From: Sporichthyaceae bacterium
GTDB taxonomy: Bacteria > Actinomycetota > Actinomycetes > JACCUZ01
Length of the DNA: 9,607 nucleotides
Assembly (NCBI GenBank): GCA_013698395.1
Contig: JACCUZ010000320.1
Coordinates: 1-9,607, forward strand
Reading direction: 5' to 3'
Program-made: the position numbers and the translations under genes
Notes under the pieces: generated by a model
Told to the model about the DNA's origin: nothing
Databases searched by the model: none
What the model saw: the letters and a program-made list of their open reading frames with translations, nothing else
Shown here: in pieces, positions 5,171 to 9,607 of the stretch
How positions within the stretch are numbered: the stretch's first letter is position 1
Layout: every line of letters starts with the position of its first letter

Positions 5171-7414
5171 GTGTTGCGGCTCGTGCTCGGTCTGGCGATG
5201 ACGGTGGCGGCGATGGCGGTCGCCGGTCGCCGGGTGTTCTACCTCTACCGGTTGATCTCCTCGGGCCAGGCCGCGCCCGGCCGCCTGGACGGCATCGGGG
5301 CGCGCGCCAAGGACCAGCTGGTCGAGGTGTTCGGGCAGCGCAAGCTGCTCACCAGGTCGGCGCCGGGAGTGGCGCACTTCCTGACGTTCTGGGCGTTCAT
5401 CGTGCTGGCCGCGACGATCCTCGAGGCGTACGGCGCGCTCTTCGACCGGGACTTCGCGATCCCGGTCATCGGCAAGTGGGCGCTGCTGGGGTTCCTCGAG
5501 GACTTCTTCGCGGTCGCGGTGCTGGTGGCGCTGGCGACCTTCACCGTGATCCGCGTTAAGAACGCGCCCTCGCGCAAGAGCCGCGCCTCGCGGTTCTACG
5601 GCTCGCACACCCGCGCGGCCTGGCTCGTGCTTTTCATGATCTTCAACGTGGTCTGGACGCTGCTGCTCTACCGCGGTGCCCAGATCAACACCGGTGTCTT
5701 CCCGTTCCAGGAGGACGGTTGGTGGGCGTTCGCCTCGAAGGCGACGGCCGAGGTGCTCGAGCCGCTGGGCGAGGGCACCAACGAGGTGCTCGAGACCGTC
5801 GGCATCCTCGGCCAGATCGGGGTCATCCTGGGCTTCCTGGTGCTGGTCGTCTACTCCAAGCACCTGCACATCTTCCTCGCGCCGCTCAACGTGCTGACCA
5901 AGCGGGAGCCGGACGGGCTCGGCCCGCTGCAGCCGATGATGGTCGACGGGAAGCCGATCGACTTCGAGAACCTCGACGAGCTCGACGAGGACACCGCGTT
6001 CGGCCGCGGGAAGGTGGAGGACTTCACCTGGAAGGGGATGCTGGACTTCGCGACCTGCACCGAGTGCGGTCGCTGCCAGGACCAGTGCCCGGCCTGGAAC
6101 ACCGGCAAGCCGCTCTCGCCCAAGCTCGTAATCATGGACCTGCGCGACCACCTGTTCGCCAAGGGCCCGGCCCTGCTCGGCGCGAACGGAAAGGCCGTCA
6201 CCGGTGTGGACGAGGCCGGCGACGAGAGCGCCGACTGCGCGCAGCACGGTCAGCACCACGGCGTACCGGAGTCCGGCTACGGCCGGGTCCCGACCCCGGG
6301 CCAGCCGCAGGTGGACCGGCCGCTGGTCGGCACCGCGGAGCAGCTCGGCGTCATCGACCCCGACGTGCTCTGGAGCTGTACGACGTGCGGCGCGTGCGTC
6401 GAGCAGTGCCCGGTCGACATCGAGCACGTCGACCACATCGTCGACATGCGCCGCTTCCAGGTCCTCGTGGAGTCCTCGTTCCCGTCCGAGGCCGCCACGA
6501 TGCTGAAGAACCTGGAGAGCAAGGGCAACCCGTGGGGCCTCAACGCACGGGCCCGGCTGGACTGGACCGAGGGTCTGGACTTCCCGGTGCCGGTCGTCGG
6601 CGAGGACGTCGATGATCTGTCCGAGGTCGACTACCTGTTCTGGGTCGGGTGCGCCGGCGCGCTGGAGGACCGGGCGAAGAAGACGACCCGGGCGTTCGCC
6701 GAGCTGCTCCACATCGCGGGTGTGCGGTTCGCGGTGCTCGGCGAGGCGGAGGCCTGCTCGGGTGACCCGGCGCGGCGGCTGGGCAACGAGTTCGTCTTCC
6801 AGATGCTGGCCCAGCAGAACGTCGAGACGCTCAACGAGGCCGGCGCGGACAGGACGGTGATCATCGCGACCTGCCCGCACTGCTTCAACAGCCTGGCCCG
6901 GGAGTACCCCCAGGTCGGCGGCAACTACCAGGTGATCCACCACACCCAGCTGCTGTCCCGGCTGGTGGAGGAGGGCCGGCTCACGCCAGTCACGCCGATC
7001 GACCAGCTGGTGACCTACCACGACCCCTGCTACCTGGGCCGGCACAACAAGGTCTACACACCGCCGCGCGAGGTTCTCGCCAGCGTCCCCGGTCTGCGCA
7101 CCGAGGAGATGCACCGCTGCAAGGAGCGTGGCTTCTGCTGCGGCGCCGGCGGGGCGCGGATGTGGATGGAGGAGAAGATCGGCAAGCGGGTCAACGTCGA
7201 GCGCGTCGACGAGGCGCTCGCGCTGGACCCCGACGTCGTGTCCACCGCCTGCCCGTTCTGCCTGGTGATGCTCGGCGACGCGGTCACCGCCAAGAAGCAG
7301 GAGGGCGAGGCCCGCGAGGACGTCGAGGTCCTCGACGTCTCCCAGCTCATGCTGCGCTCCGTTCACCGCAACATCACCGTGGTCCCCGTCCCGGACGAGG
7401 TCTCCGGGTTGTAG
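5171..7414 (+). CDS. etfD: Membrane iron-sulfur reductase, EtfD-like (heterodisulfide reductase related)
   Basis: 747 aa, GTG start with GGAGG 4 bases upstream (5162-5166); a TTG at 5174 is the alternative. Five hydrophobic segments lie at about 3-24, 66-88, 100-127, 149-168 and 208-228, forming a NarI/DsrM-like membrane domain with candidate haem ligands H69, H231 and H233. Two 4Fe-4S motifs follow: C296-X2-C299-X2-C302-X3-C306 and C403-X2-C406-X2-C409-X3-C413. Then come two CCG (HdrB-type) modules. The first, C494/C529/C568-X2-C571, has CSG in place of CCG; the second, C620/CCG at 656-658/C694-X2-C697, is complete. This order matches the actinobacterial reductases that include M. tuberculosis EtfD (Rv0338c), which takes electrons from EtfBA during acyl-CoA oxidation and passes them to the respiratory chain. 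It is shorter than Rv0338c as I recall it (about 880 aa). No etfBA genes are in the window. Family very sure, exact partner inferred. Confidence 0.9.
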   Translation: MLRLVLGLAMTVAAMAVAGRRVFYLYRLISSGQAAPGRLDGIGARAKDQLVEVFGQRKLLTRSAPGVAHFLTFWAFIVLAATILEAYGALFDRDFAIPVIGKWALLGFLEDFFAVAVLVALATFTVIRVKNAPSRKSRASRFYGSHTRAAWLVLFMIFNVVWTLLLYRGAQINTGVFPFQEDGWWAFASKATAEVLEPLGEGTNEVLETVGILGQIGVILGFLVLVVYSKHLHIFLAPLNVLTKREPDGLGPLQPMMVDGKPIDFENLDELDEDTAFGRGKVEDFTWKGMLDFATCTECGRCQDQCPAWNTGKPLSPKLVIMDLRDHLFAKGPALLGANGKAVTGVDEAGDESADCAQHGQHHGVPESGYGRVPTPGQPQVDRPLVGTAEQLGVIDPDVLWSCTTCGACVEQCPVDIEHVDHIVDMRRFQVLVESSFPSEAATMLKNLESKGNPWGLNARARLDWTEGLDFPVPVVGEDVDDLSEVDYLFWVGCAGALEDRAKKTTRAFAELLHIAGVRFAVLGEAEACSGDPARRLGNEFVFQMLAQQNVETLNEAGADRTVIIATCPHCFNSLAREYPQVGGNYQVIHHTQLLSRLVEEGRLTPVTPIDQLVTYHDPCYLGRHNKVYTPPREVLASVPGLRTEEMHRCKERGFCCGAGGARMWMEEKIGKRVNVERVDEALALDPDVVSTACPFCLVMLGDAVTAKKQEGEAREDVEVLDVSQLMLRSVHRNITVVPVPDEVSGL

Positions 7415-7433
7415 CGCGCCCCTAGCGCGCCCA
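7412..7433. repeat. 11-bp tandem duplication at the end of the EtfD-like gene
   Basis: TAGCGCGCCCC (7412-7422) is followed directly by TAGCGCGCCCA (7423-7433), 10 of 11 bases identical. The first copy starts with the TAG stop codon of the reductase gene, and the last base of the second copy is the A of the next ATG. It is probably a replication-slippage product. Confidence 0.75.
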
Positions 7434-7597
7434 TGATCTTGGTCGCCGCGACCGTTCGCGACGCCGACCTCGACGAGGAGGAACGCGAGGCCGTCCCGCT
7501 GATCGAGTCGCACACTTCGCGTGCGCATCGTTACGCCAAGCGTTTCGTCGCGCTGTACGGCGCGCGCGCCCGGCGGTCCCGGCCCCCGGCGGTGTGA
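7433..7597 (+). CDS. Possible 54-aa hypothetical protein
   Basis: ATG at 7433, TGA at 7595-7597. The translation is acidic first (RDADLDEEEREAVPLIES) and then strongly basic (HRYAKRFVALYGARARRSR). The third codon position is GC-rich as in real genes nearby. However, no Shine-Dalgarno sequence precedes it; the upstream bases are the 11-bp duplication. It lies 18 bases after the reductase stop and could be translated by reinitiation, or it could be a remnant. I recognise no family. A GC hairpin overlaps its stop codon. Confidence 0.4.
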   Translation: MILVAATVRDADLDEEEREAVPLIESHTSRAHRYAKRFVALYGARARRSRPPAV

Positions 7598-7603
7598 CCG
7601 CCG
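7587..7603 (+). terminator. GC-rich hairpin, likely transcription terminator after the EtfD-like gene
   Basis: CGGCGGT-GTG-ACCGCCG is a perfect 7-bp stem with a three-base loop, about 170 bases after the reductase stop and overlapping the stop of the small ORF. There is no T-run, as is common for actinobacterial terminators. It is the strongest hairpin before the downstream insertion sequence. Confidence 0.5.
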
Positions 7604-7685
7604 TACGGGCTCTAGCCTGCGTCTTTCACGCGGGTTGCGGCAACACGGTGTGTGGAAGCGCGAAAGTGCCTGTCCTGTAAGGGAA

Positions 7686-7709
7686 ACTTGGACTTGTCGA
7701 GAGTCAAGT
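7686..7709. repeat. Imperfect inverted repeat just outside the second insertion sequence
   Basis: ACTTGGACT (7686-7694) pairs with AGTCAAGT (7702-7709) with one bulged G and a seven-base loop. It lies 17 bases left of the IS terminal repeat. It may be a small hairpin of the host sequence; I cannot assign a role. Confidence 0.35.
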
Positions 7710-7726
7710 AGCCCAACATGGAAGGC

Positions 7727-7751
7727 TGTGGGGCTCAAGAACCTCGGCCGC
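7727..7751. repeat. Left inverted repeat of the second insertion sequence
   Basis: TGTGGGGC, then CAAGAA, then TCGGCCGC in the same order and spacing as the reverse complement of 8867-8891. The three differences are at bases 9, 16 and 17 of the repeat. Confidence 0.82.
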
Positions 7752-7773
7752 GGCGGGTTCGGGATGATCTGGT

Positions 7774-8853
7774 GTGCTCTTGTCGGTCGTGTACGCGGTG
7801 GCGCAGCGCTTGTTCGCTCTGGTGATTGTCCGTGGTCGGGGGGAGGCGTCAAAGGACGTTGAGCTGCTGGTGTTGCGTCACGAGGTCGCGGTGTTGCGCA
7901 GGCAGGTCGCCAGGCCGCGGCTGCGGCCGGCTGACCGGCTGGTGCTCGCGGCGTTGACCCGGCTGTTGCCTCGGTCGTTGTGGCGGTCGCGGATCGTGAC
8001 GCCGGGGACGTTGCTGCGTTGGCATCGGATGCTGGTCGCTCGACGCTGGACCTACCCGGCGACCAGGCGGAAGGCGGGCCGTCTGCCGACGGCGAAGCTG
8101 ATCCGGGAGTTGGTGTGCCGGTTGGCGCGGGAGAACCCAACTTGGGGGTACAGGCGGATCCACGGCGAGCTTGTCGGGCTCGGCTACACGGTGTGCCCGT
8201 CGACGGTGTGGAATCTGCTGCGCGCCGCCGGTCTGAACCCGGCGCCACGTCGGGACGGCCCGACGTGGCGCGAGTTCTGTACCGCGCAAGCCAAAGCGAT
8301 GCTGGCGTGTGACTTCGCGCACGTAGACACGGTGTTATTACGCCGGATCTACCTGTTCTTTGTGATCGAACTCGACACCCGACGGGTGCATCTACTCGGC
8401 GTGACGCGGCACCCGACGGGGGAGTGGGTCACCCAGACCGCTCGGAACTTCGTGAGTGATCTGGGCGAGCGAGCCGACGGGTTCCGGTTCCTGATTCGTG
8501 ACCGGGACGCGAAGTTCACCGCGGCGTTCGACGCCGTGTTCACCGGCGCGGGCATCCAGGTGTTGCGTAGTCCGGTCCGGGCACCGCGAGCGAACGCGTT
8601 CGCCGAACGCTGGATCGGTACCCTGCGACGCGAGTGCCTCGACCGGATCCTCATTGTCGGGGAACGACACCTGAGAGCCGTGCTCACCGACTTCGTTGAC
8701 CATTACAACAGTCATCGACCGCACCGGTCGCTCGGTCAGCGCCCGCCCGACGGACACGATGACGCTATCCGGGCCGGTCCTGCCCCGGATGCCCGGATCG
8801 AGCGGAAGGAGCTGCTCGGCGGGCTAATCAACGAGTATCAGCGCGCGGCCTGA
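7774..8853 (+). CDS. DDE transposase with integrase core (IS3/IS481-like)
   Basis: 359 aa, starting at a GTG. The N-terminus (MLLSVVYAVAQRLFALVIV, then DVELLVLRHEVAVLRRQ) is typical of this actinobacterial transposase group, which supports this start although the ribosome binding site is weak. A helix-turn-helix region spans about 105-155 (NPTWGYRRIHGEL, then CPSTVWNLLRAAGL). The rve core has likely catalytic D180 (LACDFAHVDT), D243 (FLIRDRDAKFT) and E278 (ANAFAERW), giving a D-X34-E spacing. The end of the core carries HYNSHRPHRSLGQRPP. The gene is complete without frameshift, unlike IS3 elements with orfA/orfB. It should catalyse movement of the surrounding element; activity is not shown. 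Confidence 0.9.
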   Translation: MLLSVVYAVAQRLFALVIVRGRGEASKDVELLVLRHEVAVLRRQVARPRLRPADRLVLAALTRLLPRSLWRSRIVTPGTLLRWHRMLVARRWTYPATRRKAGRLPTAKLIRELVCRLARENPTWGYRRIHGELVGLGYTVCPSTVWNLLRAAGLNPAPRRDGPTWREFCTAQAKAMLACDFAHVDTVLLRRIYLFFVIELDTRRVHLLGVTRHPTGEWVTQTARNFVSDLGERADGFRFLIRDRDAKFTAAFDAVFTGAGIQVLRSPVRAPRANAFAERWIGTLRRECLDRILIVGERHLRAVLTDFVDHYNSHRPHRSLGQRPPDGHDDAIRAGPAPDARIERKELLGGLINEYQRAA

Positions 8854-8866
8854 CCGCCGTCCGCGT

Positions 8867-8891
8867 GCGGCCGACATTCTTGGGCCCCACA
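8867..8891. repeat. Right inverted repeat of the second insertion sequence
   Basis: Read on the minus strand from 8891, it matches the left repeat at 22 of 25 bases. It lies 14 bases after the transposase stop codon, which is the usual tight fit for a small insertion sequence. Confidence 0.82.
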
Positions 8892-9118
8892 CGTTCCAAC
8901 CACGATTGGGGACGTTGGGGAGACGTCCTGGATCAGGCAAGACGTCCGCAGCTCCATCGACGTCCACGAGGTCGACGAACAGGACAAGCTCGGCGTGGAA
9001 GGTGTGCTGGTTACGGCCTGCTCCCGAGGCATTCGTCAGCCAGGGCACACCTTGTCAAGTTTGTGGATCAAGAACAGGAAGACACACCGCTTGCACTATG
9101 GTGGCTGCACCTCCAGCC

Positions 9119-9148
9119 TTGCGGCATACGCATCAATAGTGCTACGAT
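9119..9148 (+). promoter_or_regulatory. Promoter of the AbiEi-like gene, predicted leaderless transcript
   Basis: TTGCGG (9119-9124) and TACGAT (9143-9148) are separated by 18 bases and form a good housekeeping-type promoter. Transcription would start 6-7 bases after the -10 box, that is at or next to the A of the ATG (9155). No Shine-Dalgarno sequence precedes the ATG, which agrees with a leaderless mRNA, common in actinobacteria. Confidence 0.6.
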
Positions 9149-9154
9149 CGCAGC
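9141..9154. promoter_or_regulatory. 14-bp imperfect palindrome over the -10 box, candidate autoregulatory operator
   Basis: GCTACGATCGCAGC matches its own reverse complement at 12 of 14 bases (arms GCT/AGC around CGATCG). It covers the -10 box and ends at the base before the start codon. AbiEi antitoxins are known to repress their own operon through an N-terminal winged helix binding inverted repeats, so this is a sensible candidate site. That use here is inferred. Confidence 0.5.
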
Positions 9155-9607
9155 ATGTCGCGCGGTCTTGCGCTGGCCAGTCTGAGCCGGCTGACTCCCG
9201 AGCAGTGGGGCATGGTGACCGCCGAGCAGGCCCGGGATCTCGGGGTGTCCCGGGTGGATCTGTCGCGACTACTCGGGGACGGGGCGCTGGAGCGGGTCGC
9301 GGGTGCCTCGCGCGTGTATCGCCTGACTGGCAGCCCTCCGGACCCGGAGCTGGACGGTCTGCGCGCGGCCTGGCTGCAGCTGGGTGACAGCAGGCCGCCG
9401 TCGATGCGCCTGCGTCGCCCGGACGCGGTGGTCAGTCGCCGATCCGCGGCTATGGCGCTCGGATTCGGGGATTTGCTTGCCGACGTCCACGAGTTCTATG
9501 TCACCCGCCGACGGCAGCCGCGCCGTACGGACCTCCGGCTGCGGGTGCGGCCTGCCCTGCCCGCTCGGGACTGGCGGGTCGTGGACAGCCTGCCGGTCTG
9601 CACGGCT
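9155..9607 (+). CDS. AbiEi-type antitoxin / transcriptional regulator, 5' part (runs off the window)
   Basis: 151 codons are open from the ATG at 9155 to the edge, with no stop. Residues 10-58 (LTPEQWGMVTAEQARDLGVS, then LSRLLGDGALERVAGASRVYRL) match the winged-helix AbiEi_4 N-terminal domain that begins type IV antitoxins. The next part carries VVSRRSAAMALGFGDL, EFYVTRRRQPRRTDLRL and WRVVDSLPV, the pattern of the AbiEi C-terminal region. In the AbiE system this protein is the antitoxin and repressor, and AbiEii, a nucleotidyltransferase, is the toxin, encoded just downstream. Many actinobacterial homologues occur without a toxin, so a partner is not guaranteed. The C-terminus and next gene are outside the window. 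Confidence 0.8.
   Translation, partial: MSRGLALASLSRLTPEQWGMVTAEQARDLGVSRVDLSRLLGDGALERVAGASRVYRLTGSPPDPELDGLRAAWLQLGDSRPPSMRLRRPDAVVSRRSAAMALGFGDLLADVHEFYVTRRRQPRRTDLRLRVRPALPARDWRVVDSLPVCTA

Larger units (their letters stand above)
7727..8891 (+). mobile_element. Second insertion sequence with a single DDE integrase-type transposase (about 1165 bp)
   Basis: Imperfect 25-bp inverted repeats bound the element: 7727-7751 and 8867-8891 (minus strand) match at 22 of 25 positions, both starting TGTGGGGC and ending TCGGCCGC. The match may extend weakly outward (TGGAA at 7719-7723 and its complement at 8894-8898). One transposase gene fills the inside. I see no target duplication at either candidate boundary, so the exact ends are less certain than for the IS21 element, or the flanks have changed since insertion. 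The transposase resembles IS3/IS481-like integrase-core proteins; I cannot settle the family name. Confidence 0.8.
8892..9154. other. Spacer between the second insertion sequence and the AbiEi-like gene
   Basis: No gene is recognised. A plus-strand frame from about 8925 reads WIRQDVRSSIDVHEVDEQDK and then LGVEGVLVTACS, which looks coding-like for some 40 codons but has no start and no known motif. It may be the tail of a gene removed by the insertion. From about 9050 the base composition falls in GC, consistent with a promoter region for the next gene. Confidence 0.4.

Noticed and set aside
7688..7716. TTGGAC as a promoter for the second transposase gene
   Set aside because: No acceptable -10 box follows at 16-19 bases, and the site lies outside the inverted repeat.
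5039..8248. Very long minus-strand open frame (1069 codons) opposite the EtfD-like gene
   Set aside because: It is the antisense shadow of a high-GC gene: composition is dominated by Arg, Gly, Val, Asp and Pro, there are no domains, and the plus-strand product has unmistakable iron-sulfur motifs. It also runs into the transposase gene of the second insertion sequence.

Overview
This is a high-GC (about 65-70% by eye) actinobacterial chromosomal window. Codon use, GC-rich intergenic DNA, GTG/TTG starts and the protein families all point to an actinomycete. Pseudonocardiales is my best guess for the order, but nothing in the window proves it.

Layout. (1) 128-2643 is a complete IS21-family insertion sequence. 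Both genes (istA, istB) are intact on the minus strand, the ends are matching multi-repeat termini, and a perfect 6-bp target duplication (ATCTGC) flanks it, so both boundaries are fixed to the base. (2) 2650-4147 holds two small plus-strand genes for membrane proteins: a 65-aa conserved hypothetical and a 187-aa four-helix DUF2231-type protein. (3) 4148-5017 is gene-poor and decayed. It contains a 3 x 15-bp tandem repeat and, on the minus strand, the start of an SGNH/GDSL hydrolase gene that is frameshifted and truncated. (4) 5171-7414 is the one large housekeeping-type gene: a 747-aa membrane iron-sulfur reductase related to heterodisulfide reductase and the mycobacterial EtfD, predicted to pass electrons from ETF (fatty-acid oxidation) into the respiratory chain. 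A 54-aa ORF and a GC-rich hairpin follow it. (5) 7727-8891 is a second, smaller insertion sequence with one DDE integrase-type transposase gene and imperfect 25-bp inverted ends, without a visible target duplication. (6) 9155 to the window edge is the 5' part of an AbiEi-type antitoxin gene, apparently transcribed from a promoter that would give a leaderless mRNA, with a 14-bp imperfect palindrome covering the -10 box.

How it fits together. The EtfD-like gene is probably the ancestral core locus. The DNA on both sides has collected insertion sequences, gene fragments and a toxin-antitoxin-like gene, as in an actinobacterial accessory region. I see no rRNA, tRNA or CRISPR array. The most useful points for follow-up are the precise IS21 ends with an asymmetric number of transposase-site repeats, the frameshifted SGNH fragment, and the promoter/operator arrangement of the AbiEi gene, whose toxin partner would lie beyond the right edge.
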